The notes: generated by a model not told the origin, from the letters alone. Counted from the stretch's first letter, positions 8,736 through 20,168 are shown. The stretch: DNA of 64,000 nucleotides from Streptomyces sp. CNQ-509 (GCF_001011035.1 NZ_CP011492.1:7433447-7497446), one strand, 5' to 3'. Translations and numbers: made by a program.

Positions 8736-8843
8736 TCAGCGGCTGCCGAACCGCTCGACCAGCTCGGACTGGTACGCGGTGCCGCCCGCGGACGTCACCG
8801 AGTGCAGCCAGGCCCCGTCCGGGGCGAGGGTTGTCCGGGTATT
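8736..8843 (-). pseudogene. Remnant: last ~35 codons of an unidentified gene
   Basis: A protein-like stretch, DGAWLHSVTSAGGTAYQSELV, ends at a TGA at 8736-8738 and is cut by an in-frame stop about 35 codons upstream, with no start codon. Composition is typical of a real coding end and unlike the noise around it. I do not recognise the family. Together with the discoidin fragment just upstream it suggests a decayed locus. Confidence 0.3.
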
Positions 8844-8914
8844 TCAGTTATGTCAGTACGCCAGGGGCGCGCCCCGGCGCCATCAGACGTTCACCAGGGC
8901 GCGCCCCGCGGTGC

Positions 8915-9358
8915 TCACCGGGCGCGTACGGCGTCCAGTTCCGCCACCGAGGCGAACGTGTCCGACGCGCCGTGCTCACTGAGCACCTTCAGCGCGATGT
9001 GCCTCGCCTTCACCTCCCGGAACGGCACGGTGAATTCCGTGCGGTCCTCGGGGAAGCTGCCCGCCGCCACCGTCTGCCAGCGCTCGCCGTCGGCGGAGAC
9101 CAGCACCTCGTAGTCCTCGACCCGGCCGTTGATGCCGCCGTCCTGCCGCGGCAGGTAGCGCACCCCGGCGAGACGCTGCCGGGCGCCCGTGTCGACGGAC
9201 AACTGCTGCGGCAGCGCGGCGCCGTAGTCGCTGTGCCAGTGGGTGTACGGGTCGTTGTCGACGGCGCGCGCCGCGCCGCCCGGCTCGCCGGCGCTCTCCT
9301 CGCTGGTGGCCGCCGCCGTCCAGCCCTCCTGCCCGTACAGACCGGGGTTGGCGCCGAT
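8915..9358 (-). pseudogene. Discoidin (F5/8 type C, CBM32-like) domain fragment
   Basis: About 145 residues of a clear discoidin fold: RAVDNDPYTHWHSDY, then AGVRYLPRQDGGINGRVEDY, VSADGERWQTVA and HIALKVLSEHGASDTFASVAE, ending at a proper stop at 8915. Upstream in the same frame is a Pro/Gln-rich linker (PPPQPAPPQPQIGAN) but no usable start. The ATG at 9464, which has a good ribosome site, is in a different frame. This is most simply the C-terminal carbohydrate-binding domain of a secreted enzyme whose catalytic part has been lost or frameshifted. A TTG at 9202 would give only a truncated domain. Confidence 0.65.
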
Positions 9359-9490
9359 CTGCGGCTGCGGGGGCGCCGGTTGCGGCGGCGGGCGTACGGC
9401 CCGGGGTGCGGCGTCGTGCGTACGGACGGGCTGCGCGGTGCGGGCGCTGGGGTCTCCTGCGGCATGGCGGCTCCCTCGGACGACGTCAAC

Positions 9491-9787
9491 TGCCCAGGCG
9501 TACCAGCCCGTCGGCGACCGCGGCCATGGACGGAAGCGCGGCTCGGCGTGGACTTACGCGCCGACGTGTCTCATGCGGTATCGCCCATTGCCATATCGTG
9601 TGAGGATCGGTCAAGCTGTTTGTGGATTAATCGCCCGGTCGAGGGAAACTTGACCGGCTCGTTTGCGCCAACCTTGCCCCTGTCCCGACATGCCGCACTA
9701 CGGTTGGCGGTCCACCCAGGACCCCGGTGACTATGACCTCGGCTGCCTGCCCCAGGCTGGGCAGAACGGGCCCCGTGGGGGGAGCAC
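9491..9787 (+). promoter_or_regulatory. Upstream region of the STAS gene
   Basis: 297 bases without a convincing gene and richer in A/T than its surroundings around 9580-9670. It contains an 8-bp inverted repeat (CGGTCAAG at 9608-9615, CTTGACCG at 9649-9656). Probably holds the promoter of the STAS-domain gene; no confident -35/-10 pair is called. Confidence 0.4.
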
Positions 9788-10222
9788 GTGGTGTACACAG
9801 ACGACGTGACCGGAGCTTCGTGGCGTACCGGCGACGACCACGCCGACCGGGTGGAGTCGCGCTTCGCGCGGAGCTACCGGCTGCGCGGATTCACGGTCCT
9901 CGAGCTGACCGGCGAGATCGACCTCGCCGCCCAGCTCGATCTCGAGCCGTACCTCGACGTGATCACCGGCGCGCCCGCGCCGCGCGTGGTCATCGACCTC
10001 TGCCGGACGGAGTTCCTCGACTGCTCGGGACTGCGGCTGCTGGTACGCGCCCGCAGGCGCACCGCCGACCGCGGCGGGGAACTGCGGCTGGTCTGCCCCG
10101 AAGGCGGCCTCGCGCACCGGATTTTGCGGTGCTGCGGCCTGCTCGACGCGCTCGGTCCGGTGCCGACGCTGGCCGACGCCCTGCCCGGAGAAAACCCGGA
10201 AGCGGTCGCTAGTCAAGTTTGA
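9788..10222 (+). CDS. STAS-domain anti-sigma factor antagonist
   Basis: 144 residues, a single STAS domain after a short acidic N-terminal tail. The core FTVLELTGEIDLAAQ, VVIDLCRTEFLDCSGLRLLV and the C-terminal helix match the SpoIIAA/RsbV/BldG family. Ser80 in the DCSG motif is the expected phosphorylation site for a partner-switching kinase. Such proteins release an alternative sigma factor from its anti-sigma kinase when unphosphorylated. No anti-sigma kinase or sigma gene is adjacent, so the partner must be elsewhere. Start GTG 9788 (GTG 9791 is equally possible) follows GGGGGGAG. Its stop lies inside the promoter/operator of the next gene. Confidence 0.9.
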   Translation: MVYTDDVTGASWRTGDDHADRVESRFARSYRLRGFTVLELTGEIDLAAQLDLEPYLDVITGAPAPRVVIDLCRTEFLDCSGLRLLVRARRRTADRGGELRLVCPEGGLAHRILRCCGLLDALGPVPTLADALPGENPEAVASQV

Positions 10223-10229
10223 TTAGAAT
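10209..10229 (+). promoter_or_regulatory. Promoter and palindromic operator for the UvrA-like gene
   Basis: An 18-bp near-perfect palindrome (CTAGTCAAGTTTGATTAG, 10209-10226) overlaps a -10-like TAGAAT (10224-10229) that sits seven bases before the ATG at 10237. The spacing implies transcription starting at or next to the ATG, a leaderless mRNA, and a repressor binding across the -10 box. The half-site TCAA/TTGA with flanking TA resembles MarR/TetR-type sites, but no such regulator is adjacent. Confidence 0.55.
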
Positions 10230-10236
10230 CGCGCCC

Positions 10237-12558
<2,322 letters not shown>

Positions 12559-12589
12559 CCCGCCCCCGGGGAGCGCCGGCGTCCGTACC

Positions 12590-14110
12590 CTAGGCCGCCG
12601 CCACCCGCGGCATCCACATCGGCTCCTTGCCCAGCTCCGCCCAGATGTACCTGAGCAGCAGCTCGGACTTGAGCCCGGCGCTCCCCGGGTCGTCCCACAG
12701 GTTGCGCGTCTCGCCCGGATCGGCGCGCAGGTCGAACAGCTCGCCGTACGTCCGTCCCTGATAGACCGTCAGTTTGTGGCGGTCGTCGACGTACGTGCGC
12801 AGGCTGACCGCCGTCGGCTCGTGCCGGAACTCGCAGATGACGTGGTCCCGCGCGCTCGGCGCGCCGCCGGTGAAGACCTCCGCCTGGCTGACGCCGGTCA
12901 TCTCCCGCGGCACCGGCAGCCCGGCCAGCTCCAGGAACGTCGGCGCCAGGTCGACGGTCGACACCAGCGCCGAGGAGGCACGCCCGGCGGGCACCCGGCC
13001 GGGCAGCCGGACCAGGAACGGCACCCGCAGCAGGTCCTCGTAGTGGAACGCGCCCTTGGCCTGGAGCCCGTGCTGGCCGAAGAAGTGCCCGTGGTCGGTG
13101 GTGAAGACCACGAGGGTGTCCTCGGCCAGCCCCAGCGCGTCGAGCCGGTCCAGGATCCGGCCGACGTACGCGTCGAGCATGCTCACCATTCCGTAGTACG
13201 TCGCCACCAGTCGGCGCCGCTCGGCGGCCGGCAGCAGGTGGGAGTGGAAGCCGTGGACGTACTGCCCCGACTCCTGCCACGGCGAGAAGTCCGGCCGGTC
13301 CTGCTGGGTGAGGCCGAAGTGCGGCGGGTTGCCGTCGTGTTCGCCCGCGACGGCCTCCGGCACGGTCAGCGCGTCCGGGTCGTACATCCGGTCCCAGGGC
13401 TCGGGCACGAGATACGGCGGGTGCGGGTCGAAGAAGCTGGCCCAGCAGAAGAACGACTCGTCCCGCTCCGCGTACCCCTCCAGCAGCGCGCCGGTGCGCT
13501 CGGCGATCCAGGCGTTGTAGTGCAGTTCCTCGGGGATCGGCCAGGTGTGCCGCACGCCGGGGTCCAGGGTGCCGGTCGGCGGCCGGAAGTACCGCCGCCA
13601 GTCCGCGCAGCCCCGCTGCTCCAGCCAGAGCGCGTAGTGCTGGCCCGCGTGCGCCTCCGCGGTGTGGTTGCGGGCCAGCTCCACGTGGTCGAAGCCGTAG
13701 TACGGGCCGTGGAAGTCCCGCCAGAAGCCCAGGTCCTGCAGCAGCGGGTACGACTCGATCGAGGGGTGCTCCGCCGTGCTCGCGAGCGGCTGGAAGTGCG
13801 CCTTGCCGACCAGCGAGGTGGCGTACCCCGCGGCGCCCAGGTGCTGCCCGAGCGTCGGCTGGTCCTCGGGCAGCTTGGTGCCGAGCGTCCACGCGCCGTG
13901 CTGGCTGGGGTACTTGCCGGTGATCATCGAGGCGCGGGTCGGGGTGCAGGTCGGATTGGGGCAGTACGCGCGCTCGAAGGCGGTGCCCTGGGCGGCCAGC
14001 CGGTCGAGGTGCGGGGTGCGGATCTCGGGGTTGCCGCGGCCGAGGGTGTTCCAGTGCTGCTGGTCGCTGGTGATGAGGAGGATGTGGGGACGGCGGGCGG
14101 GCTGCGTCAT
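12590..14110 (-). CDS. Sulfatase (formylglycine type)
   Basis: 506 residues of the alkaline-phosphatase superfamily. The metal site LLITSDQQHWNTLG opens the protein, and the CTPTR motif (Cys55 to Arg59) is the C-x-P-x-R signature whose Cys is converted to formylglycine. Later motifs VGKAHFQ and VVFTTDHGHFFGQHG supply further metal and sulfate ligands. No signal peptide is visible, so it is probably cytoplasmic. Closest in type to choline sulfatase and heparan/N-sulfoglucosamine sulfatases; substrate not determined. It converges with the UvrA-like gene with only 31 bp between them. Possibly part of the same sulfated-glycan diet as the GH89 enzyme. Confidence 0.92.
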   Translation of the reverse strand: MTQPARRPHILLITSDQQHWNTLGRGNPEIRTPHLDRLAAQGTAFERAYCPNPTCTPTRASMITGKYPSQHGAWTLGTKLPEDQPTLGQHLGAAGYATSLVGKAHFQPLASTAEHPSIESYPLLQDLGFWRDFHGPYYGFDHVELARNHTAEAHAGQHYALWLEQRGCADWRRYFRPPTGTLDPGVRHTWPIPEELHYNAWIAERTGALLEGYAERDESFFCWASFFDPHPPYLVPEPWDRMYDPDALTVPEAVAGEHDGNPPHFGLTQQDRPDFSPWQESGQYVHGFHSHLLPAAERRRLVATYYGMVSMLDAYVGRILDRLDALGLAEDTLVVFTTDHGHFFGQHGLQAKGAFHYEDLLRVPFLVRLPGRVPAGRASSALVSTVDLAPTFLELAGLPVPREMTGVSQAEVFTGGAPSARDHVICEFRHEPTAVSLRTYVDDRHKLTVYQGRTYGELFDLRADPGETRNLWDDPGSAGLKSELLLRYIWAELGKEPMWMPRVAAA

Positions 14111-14201
14111 ACGGTGCGCTTCCTGACGGGGGCGGGGGCGGGTGGCGTACGCCGGGCTCGTGCGGTTGTCAGGCGAGCGTCACCCGGAACGGGCCCCCGG
14201 A

Positions 14202-14504
14202 TCAAGCCCCCTGTACGGGCGCGGGGGTGGCGCGGAGCGCGAGGAGCAGCGGGACCGCGGGCAGGGTGGCCGGCAGCCGCCGCCAGCCGCTCGCCGGGTC
14301 CCGCTCCATCGCCGCGAACCGCGGCCACGGCAGCAGGTCCGTCTCGCGCAGCAGGTCGACGGCGAGCCCGGCACCGGCCGGCGCCGTGACCACGTCGAGG
14401 CCGTAGAAGTCGCTGCGCGTGTGCACGGGGACGCGGGCGTCCCAGTTGGCCTCGTTGGCGCGGAGCATCTCGGCGACCGTGGGCGCCGGTTCGTCAGCCG
14501 TCAT
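14202..14504 (-). pseudogene. SAM methyltransferase with large internal deletion
   Basis: 100 residues that join the start and end of a class I methyltransferase normally about 270 long. The first ~35 (ANEANWDARVPVHTRSDFYGLD) are the family's N-terminal signature. The last ~55 (LRETDLLPWPRFAAMERD, then WRRLPATLPAVPLLLALRA) are its C-terminal strand region. The SAM-binding Rossmann core between them (glycine motif, acidic loops) is absent. The frame is intact, with a ribosome site AAAGGTG before ATG 14504, so the deletion was in frame. The product cannot bind SAM as the parent did. It overlaps the upstream zinc-ribbon gene by 11 bp. Confidence 0.7.
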
Positions 14505-14751
14505 GGCACCTTTCTACCCGTGCCGCGGGCTGCTGCCGCGCCATTCCGGGGGACGGCCCGCCCGCCGCGTCCGGGGCCGGGCGCCCGCGCGTGACGATGC
14601 GGCCGCCGGCCGCGTCCACCGTGCGCATCTGCAGGGAGCCGCACTGGCACCGGGTCCAGATCGTCATCCCCCCGCCGGTGCGGTGCCGCGAGACCGTGTG
14701 GAACGGCGTGCTGTCCGCCCAGCCGCAGTGGGGGCAGTGACCCTCGAACAA
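14494..14751 (-). CDS. Small zinc-ribbon protein
   Basis: 85 residues: an N-terminal CPHCGW knuckle and a CQCGSLQMR knuckle form a likely four-Cys zinc ribbon (residues ~6-45), followed by a disordered Pro/Gly tail. Start is TTG 14751 with GGGGAGGGG upstream. Similar small proteins are common in streptomycetes and have no established function. It is transcribed ahead of the deleted methyltransferase and divergently from the LysR gene. Confidence 0.7.
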   Translation of the reverse strand: MFEGHCPHCGWADSTPFHTVSRHRTGGGMTIWTRCQCGSLQMRTVDAAGGRIVTRGRPAPDAAGGPSPGMARQQPAARVERCHDG

Positions 14752-14901
14752 CGTGTTGTCCCCTCCCCGCCGTACGCTCCGGCGGTTCTCGTCCGGCGCG
14801 GCCCCTCGGCCGGGCCCGCGTTCCTTGCCTCTTCAGCATGGAAGTTTCATTCGTTCAGGTCTAGGTTGGATTTATGGAGCGCATTGTGAAGGAGGGCCTA
14901 C

Positions 14902-15813
14902 ATGATTGACCTGCGCCGGCTGCGCGTGCTCCGCGCGGTCGCGTACTACGGCACCGTGACCGCCGCCGCCGAGTCACTCCACCTCACGCCCTCCGCCGCC
15001 TCCCAGCAGATCCGGCAGCTCGCCCGCGAGCTGGACGTCCGGCTGCTGGAGCCGCAGGGCCGCCGGGTGCGGCTCACGCCCGCGGCGCGCGGGCTGCTCG
15101 CGCACGCCGACGTCATCGAGGCGCAGTGGGAGCGGGCGGCGGCCGAACTGCACGCGCTCGGCGAGGAGCCGGCCGGCGAGCTGCGCATGTCCGGATTCCC
15201 GAGCGCGATGTGCCGGCTGCTGGCGCCGGTGGCCGGCGCGCTGCGCGCGGCGCATCCGCGGCTCGACGTACGGCTGCGCGAGGCGGAGCCCGCCGACTGC
15301 TACGACCTGCTCTTCGACTGCGAGACGGACCTCGCCGTGGTGGAGGCGTCCGCAGAGGCACCGGCCCGCGGCGACCAGCGCTTCGAGCAGCACACGCTCA
15401 TCGAGGACCCCTTCGACCTGGTCGTGCCTGAGGACCATCCGCTGGCCGGCCGGACGGCGATCGAACTCGCCGAGGCCGCGGGGGAGCGGTGGATCATCGG
15501 CCCCCCGGGCGTCTGGTCGCGGCAGCACGTGCTCGCGGCGTGCAGCGCGGCCGGCTTCGGGCCCAACGTGACCCACGAGGCGTGCGACTGGACCGTGACG
15601 GCGGTGATGGTCTCCCACGGGCTCGGCGTCGCCCTCGTGCCCCGGCTCGCGCAGTTCTCCGGCGTGCCGTCGATCCGGCGGCTGCGGATCACCGGGGTGC
15701 CCGTCCCGTCGCGTACGTTCCTCACCGTCACCCGGCGCGGCGCGACCGGAAGCCCCGCGGTGCGCGCCGCACTCGACGCGCTGCAGGTACGGGCGAAGGA
15801 GACGGTCGCGTAG
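14902..15813 (+). CDS. LysR-family transcriptional regulator
   Basis: 303 residues. N-terminal winged HTH (residues ~1-60: DLRRLRVLRAVAYYGTVTAAAESLHLTPSAASQQIRQLARELDVRLLEPQGRRVRLTPA), then a periplasmic-binding-like effector domain (ELRMSGFPSAMC through HGLGVALVPRL). The ribosome site GGAGGG precedes ATG 14902. It is divergent from the zinc-ribbon gene across 150 bp. Target and effector are unknown; LysR regulators usually control a divergent neighbour and themselves. Confidence 0.93.
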   Translation: MIDLRRLRVLRAVAYYGTVTAAAESLHLTPSAASQQIRQLARELDVRLLEPQGRRVRLTPAARGLLAHADVIEAQWERAAAELHALGEEPAGELRMSGFPSAMCRLLAPVAGALRAAHPRLDVRLREAEPADCYDLLFDCETDLAVVEASAEAPARGDQRFEQHTLIEDPFDLVVPEDHPLAGRTAIELAEAAGERWIIGPPGVWSRQHVLAACSAAGFGPNVTHEACDWTVTAVMVSHGLGVALVPRLAQFSGVPSIRRLRITGVPVPSRTFLTVTRRGATGSPAVRAALDALQVRAKETVA

Positions 15814-15841
15814 CGAAGGGGACGGCCGGGCAGCGGGAGGG

Positions 15842-15881
15842 CCCGCGGGCCCGCGGTGCACGGGGCCCGTGGGCCCGCGGG
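15842..15881. terminator. GC-rich hairpin after the LysR gene
   Basis: 11-bp perfect inverted repeat (CCCGCGGGCCC at 15842-15852 and GGGCCCGCGGG at 15871-15881) inside a 244-bp very GC-rich gap between convergent genes. Nothing else is seen in that gap. Confidence 0.6.
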
Positions 15882-16057
15882 AGTGGGGGAGGGGGCGGGG
15901 CGGAGGAGGGTGCCCCGCCCCCTGGGGGAGGGGGGTGGGTGACGACCGGACGGCAGGCGCTCGGGCACCGCCGGCCGGCCGCCGTTCGGGTGCCGGCGGG
16001 GAACCGGCATGGCCGGGCGGGTCGCAGGTACGACCCGCGCCGGCCGGGCGGCGGCGC

Positions 16058-17698
16058 CTAGTGGGCGCCGGCGCCGGTGAGGGAACGGACCTCGAGTTCG
16101 GCGTACTTCTTGCCGGTGGCGTCCTCGTCCTTGGACAGGATGGAGCCGAGCCAGCCGAGGATGAAGCCGGCCGGAATGGAGATCAGGCCCGGGTTCTCCA
16201 GCGGGAACCACTGGAAGTCCACGCCCGGCCACATGCTGGTCTCCTTGCCGGAGACCACCGGGGAGAACAGCACCAGGAGCACCGAGGTGAACAGGCCGCC
16301 GTAGATGGACCACAGCGCGCCCTGGGTGGTGAACCGCTTCCAGAACAGGCTGTAGAGGATCGTCGGCAGGTTCGCCGACGCCGCCACGGCGAAGGCCAGG
16401 GCCACCAGGCCGGCGACGTTCAGACTGCCCGCGAAGACGCCCAGCAGGATGGCGACGGCGCCGATCCCGACGGCGGCGATCCGCGCCGCCGCGATCTCCT
16501 CCTTCTCGGTGGCCTTGCCCTTGCGGATGACGTTCGCGTACAGGTCGTGGGCGAACGACGACGACGAGGCCAGCGTCAGTCCCGCGACGACCGCGAGGAT
16601 CGTGGCGAACGCGACCGCGGAGATCATCGCCAGCAGGACCGCGCCTCCGGTGGATCCCGCTCCGCCGCCGACTTCTTCCGCCAGTAGTGGTGCCGCGGTA
16701 TTGCCCGCCGGGTTGGACTCGATGATCGTTTCCTGTTTGATCAGCGCGGCGGCGCCGAAGCCCAGCGCGATGGTCATCAGGTAGAAGCCGCCGATGATGC
16801 CGATCGCCCAGAGCACGGACTTACGCGCGGTCTGTGCGGTCGGCACCGTGTAGAAGCGGATCAGGATGTGCGGCAGACCCGCGGTGCCCAGCACCAGCGC
16901 GATGCCCAGCGAGATGAAGTCGATCTTCGAGGTGGTCGTCACCCCGTACTTCAGCCCCGGCTCCAGGAACGACGCGCCCTTGCCGGAGTTGTCCGCGGCG
17001 GCGCCCAGCAGCTGGGAGATGTTGAAGTCGAACTTCGCCAGCACCAGGATCGTGATCAGCAGGGTGCCCAGGATCAGCAGCACGGCCTTGATGATCTGCA
17101 CCCAGGTGGTGCCCTTCATGCCGCCGATGGTGACGTACAGGATCATCACCAGGCCGACGAGGACCACGATGAGGTTCTTGCCCGCGTCCCCGGTGATCCC
17201 CAGCAGCAGGGCGACCAGGGCACCGGCGCCGACCATCTGCGCCAGCAGGTAGAAGATCGACACCACGATGGTCGACACCCCGGCCGCGGTGCGTACGGGA
17301 CGCTGGCGCATCCGGTACGCGAGCACGTCGCCCATGGTGAACCGGCCCGAGTTGCGCAGCGGTTCCGCGACCAGCAGCAGCGCCACCAGCCAGGCGACCA
17401 GGAAGCCGATGGAGTACAGGAACCCGTCGTAACCCGCCAGCGCGATGGCGCCGGCGATGCCCAGGAAGGAGGCCGCGGACATGTAGTCCCCGGAGATCGC
17501 CAGCCCGTTCTGGAAGCCCGTGAAGGAACGACCGCCCGCGTAGTAGTCGGTGGCGTCCTTCGTCTTGCGTCCCGCCCACACCGTCACCGCCAGGGTGAGC
17601 GCCACGAAGACCGAGAACAGCGTGACGATCAGCGTGCGGTGCTCACCCGGATCCGACTGGGCGACCATCTGCAGCGCGTTCGTGGTGGCGCCCGTCAT
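16058..17698 (-). CDS. actP: Cation/acetate symporter, SSS family
   Basis: 546 residues with about 13 membrane helices. The sodium:solute symporter hallmarks are present: DYYAGGRSFTGFQNGLAISGDYMSAASFLG near the N-terminus, GGMKGTTWVQIIKA, and LGTAGLPHILIRFYTVPTAQTARKS, which is strongly ActP/MctC-like. It should take up acetate, propionate or pyruvate with a cation. Coupled by ATGA overlap to a DUF485 gene, the usual partner (YjcH-like) of ActP. Last gene of a six-gene minus-strand set that starts with a LytS/LytTR-type two-component system. Substrate inferred from family; acetate versus pyruvate is not decided by sequence. Confidence 0.92.
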   Translation of the reverse strand: MTGATTNALQMVAQSDPGEHRTLIVTLFSVFVALTLAVTVWAGRKTKDATDYYAGGRSFTGFQNGLAISGDYMSAASFLGIAGAIALAGYDGFLYSIGFLVAWLVALLLVAEPLRNSGRFTMGDVLAYRMRQRPVRTAAGVSTIVVSIFYLLAQMVGAGALVALLLGITGDAGKNLIVVLVGLVMILYVTIGGMKGTTWVQIIKAVLLILGTLLITILVLAKFDFNISQLLGAAADNSGKGASFLEPGLKYGVTTTSKIDFISLGIALVLGTAGLPHILIRFYTVPTAQTARKSVLWAIGIIGGFYLMTIALGFGAAALIKQETIIESNPAGNTAAPLLAEEVGGGAGSTGGAVLLAMISAVAFATILAVVAGLTLASSSSFAHDLYANVIRKGKATEKEEIAAARIAAVGIGAVAILLGVFAGSLNVAGLVALAFAVAASANLPTILYSLFWKRFTTQGALWSIYGGLFTSVLLVLFSPVVSGKETSMWPGVDFQWFPLENPGLISIPAGFILGWLGSILSKDEDATGKKYAELEVRSLTGAGAH

Positions 17699-18057
17699 TT
17701 CCCGACCTCCGTGCCACTGCCGGCCACCCGGCCCTCGACCTCAGCCTTGAGCTGCTCGGACCTGGGGTCGAGCTTCGCGGCGGCGTGCCGCGCGTACCAC
17801 CATGCGATGGCGAACGTGGTGACGAACTGCGCGATGCCCAGCACGAACGCCACGTTGATGTTGCCGGCGACCTCGGTGCCCATGAAGCCGCCCGCGTAGT
17901 TCGACAGCAGCACGTACAGCAGGTACCAGGCGATGAATCCGATGGTCAGCGGAAACGCGAACGAACGGTGTGCGCGTCGCAGCTCCCCGAACTCCTCGCT
18001 CTGCTGTACTTCTTCGTACACGTCCGGCGATCTGCCGGTCGGGGGTGTGCTGCTCAT
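17695..18057 (-). CDS. DUF485 membrane protein, partner of ActP
   Basis: 120 residues with two membrane helices (about 35-58 and 67-90), the DUF485/YjcH arrangement, and charged termini. Start ATG 18057 has GGAGG five bases upstream; an in-frame ATG at 18069 is less likely. Stop overlaps the actP start (ATGA). A 292-bp GC-rich gap without a gene separates it from the second symporter, and may hold a promoter for this pair. Confidence 0.88.
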   Translation of the reverse strand: MSSTPPTGRSPDVYEEVQQSEEFGELRRAHRSFAFPLTIGFIAWYLLYVLLSNYAGGFMGTEVAGNINVAFVLGIAQFVTTFAIAWWYARHAAAKLDPRSEQLKAEVEGRVAGSGTEVGK

Positions 18058-18349
18058 CGCGGCCTCCATGGGCGCCTTGGGGGACGGGGGTGTCCGGACG
18101 GGCCGGGCGCGGCCACCGTAGAAGCGCGGGGGCCGCCGCGCGAGCCGCCGTGCGCCGGTGGTGCCGTGAACGGCGGCGCGGATGCGCCGAGCGGTAGCGA
18201 CGGCACGACGAGCGGTCGGCCGGGCGGTGGTTCGCACCGGATGGCGGGCGGTGAGCGGTGCGCCGGCGGCCGTACGCGGTGCGCCGGGCGCTCGTACGTG
18301 TGGGCCGGCCGCCCGAAGCACGGTGGGGCGGCGGCCCGTGCGCCTTCGG

Positions 18350-20143
18350 TCAGCCCGCCGTACGCCCCGGGCGGCGCGGCAGGTCCAGGGTCTCGGGTGC
18401 GTGCAGCCGCAGCAGCGCGTGCGCCGTACCGCTGGGCACGCTGCGCCTCGTCAGCCACGAGACACCCACCATCACCGCGAACGCGAGCGGCACCGTCCAC
18501 GCCGCCGGACGCGCCAGCAACGCCCCCGGCCAGCCGCCGGGTTGCACGCCGAACATCGTCGCCGCCACCGTCGCCAGCGCGGCCCCGCCGCCGGTGAGCA
18601 GCCCGGCGGCGGCACCCTGCGGGGTCAGTCCGCGCCACCAGATGCCGAGCAGCAGCAGCGGGCAGAACGACGAGGCCGCGACCGCGAACGCCAGCCCCAC
18701 CACGTCCGCGACGGGCCGTTCCACGACGACCAGCGACGCCACGCACGGCACGGCCGCCGCGGCCACCCCGGCGAGCCGCAGCCGGCGCACGGTCGCCCGC
18801 ACCTCCGCGCGGGCGTCGGCCGCCTTGCCCGGCGGGGCCGTCGCCCGCCGCGCCCGTCTGCGCTCCAGCTCCTGCCCCAGCACGCCCGCCACCGACATCG
18901 TCAGGCCGGAGGCGGTGGAGAGGAACGCCGCGAACGCGCCCGCGGTCAGCAGCGTGCCGAGTACCGCCGCGGCCGGGCCGCCGCCGAGCAGCCGGTCGGG
19001 GAGGAGGAGCAGCGTGGCGTCCGTGCGGCCGGTCATGAGGAGTTCGGGGGTGTAGAGGCGGCCGAGGGCGCCGTAGAGCGGCGGCAGCAGGTAGAAGGCG
19101 GCCAGCAGCCACAGCACGGTCCAGGTGGTGCGGCGGGCGGCCGGGCCGTCGGGGTTGGTGTAGAAGCGGACGATGACGTGCGGCAGGCCCATGGTGCCGA
19201 GCAGCGTGGCGATGAGCAGGGAGTAGGTGCCGTAGCCGGGGTGTTCCGTACCGGACAGCGGGCGCGTCCAGTCGAGGCCGTCGACGGGTTCCTCGTCCAC
19301 CGGGTGCGGCACGTCGGCGCCGGCGGGGAACCGGACCCGGGTCTCCTCGCCGATCGCGTGCACGCCGGGGCCGATGCGCACCCGCTCGCCGTCCAGCCGC
19401 TCGCCGTCGAGCCGGCCGTGCACCGTGACCCGCACCGGATCCTCGACGCGTACGTCGACCGCCTGGTGCACGGTCACCGTCGTCGCGTCCCGGAACCGCG
19501 GCGGCGCGTCGGCGTCCGGCCACGGCGCGCCGTCCGCGCGCCAGGCGAGCAGCAGGAAGATGACCGGCACCGCGAGCGCCGTCAGCTTCAGCCAGTACTG
19601 GAACGCCTGCACCGCCGTGACGCTGCGCATGCCGCCGGAGGCGACGGTCGTCATCACCACCGCCGCGACGGCCACCGGGCCGACCCACAGCGGGGCGCCG
19701 GTGACGGTGCGCAGGGTGAGCCCGGCGCCCTGGAGCTGGGGCAGCAGATAGAGCCAGCCGATGAGGACGACGAGCACCGAGGCGAGCTGCCGTACGCGCT
19801 TGGACTGCAGCCGGGCCTCGGCGAAGTCCGGGACGGTGTACGCGCCGGAGCGGCGCATCGGCGCGGCGACGAAGGCGAGGAGGACCAGGTAGCCGGCGGT
19901 GTAGCCGACGCCGTACCAGAGCATGTCGGCGCCGTAGGCGAGCACGAGCCCCGCGATGCCGAGGAAGGACGCGGCCGACAGGTATTCGCCGCCGATCGCG
20001 GAGGCGTTCTGCAGCGGCGTCACCGCGCGGGAGGCGACGTAGAAGTCGGAGGTGGCGCGGCCGGGGCGCAGCCCGTACACGCCGAACAGGGCGGTGGCGA
20101 GGCAGACGACGGCCACGGCGATGGCGGGCTGGAGGGTGTTCAC
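18350..20143 (-). CDS. Second sodium:solute symporter with large insertion
   Basis: 597 residues, SSS family: DFYVASRAVTPLQNASAIGGEYLSAASFLG, GGMRSVTAVQAFQYWLKL and LGTMGLPHVIVRFYTNPDGPAARR match the acetate/pyruvate branch, making it a paralogue of the downstream actP. A hydrophilic insertion of about 85 residues (roughly 220-305, rich in charged residues and Val/Thr strands such as VTVHQAVDVRVEDPVRVTVH) lies between two membrane segments where actP has a much shorter loop. Starts at GTG 20143, 25 bp after the previous gene. Probably a carboxylate transporter under the adjacent two-component system. Confidence 0.88.
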   Translation of the reverse strand: MNTLQPAIAVAVVCLATALFGVYGLRPGRATSDFYVASRAVTPLQNASAIGGEYLSAASFLGIAGLVLAYGADMLWYGVGYTAGYLVLLAFVAAPMRRSGAYTVPDFAEARLQSKRVRQLASVLVVLIGWLYLLPQLQGAGLTLRTVTGAPLWVGPVAVAAVVMTTVASGGMRSVTAVQAFQYWLKLTALAVPVIFLLLAWRADGAPWPDADAPPRFRDATTVTVHQAVDVRVEDPVRVTVHGRLDGERLDGERVRIGPGVHAIGEETRVRFPAGADVPHPVDEEPVDGLDWTRPLSGTEHPGYGTYSLLIATLLGTMGLPHVIVRFYTNPDGPAARRTTWTVLWLLAAFYLLPPLYGALGRLYTPELLMTGRTDATLLLLPDRLLGGGPAAAVLGTLLTAGAFAAFLSTASGLTMSVAGVLGQELERRRARRATAPPGKAADARAEVRATVRRLRLAGVAAAAVPCVASLVVVERPVADVVGLAFAVAASSFCPLLLLGIWWRGLTPQGAAAGLLTGGGAALATVAATMFGVQPGGWPGALLARPAAWTVPLAFAVMVGVSWLTRRSVPSGTAHALLRLHAPETLDLPRRPGRTAG

Positions 20144-20168
20144 GTGCTGTGTCCTGTCACGACCGCGG

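Noticed and set aside
9571..9798. 75-codon minus-strand ORF upstream of the STAS gene
   Set aside because: No ribosome site or family resemblance, and it lies over the probable STAS promoter.
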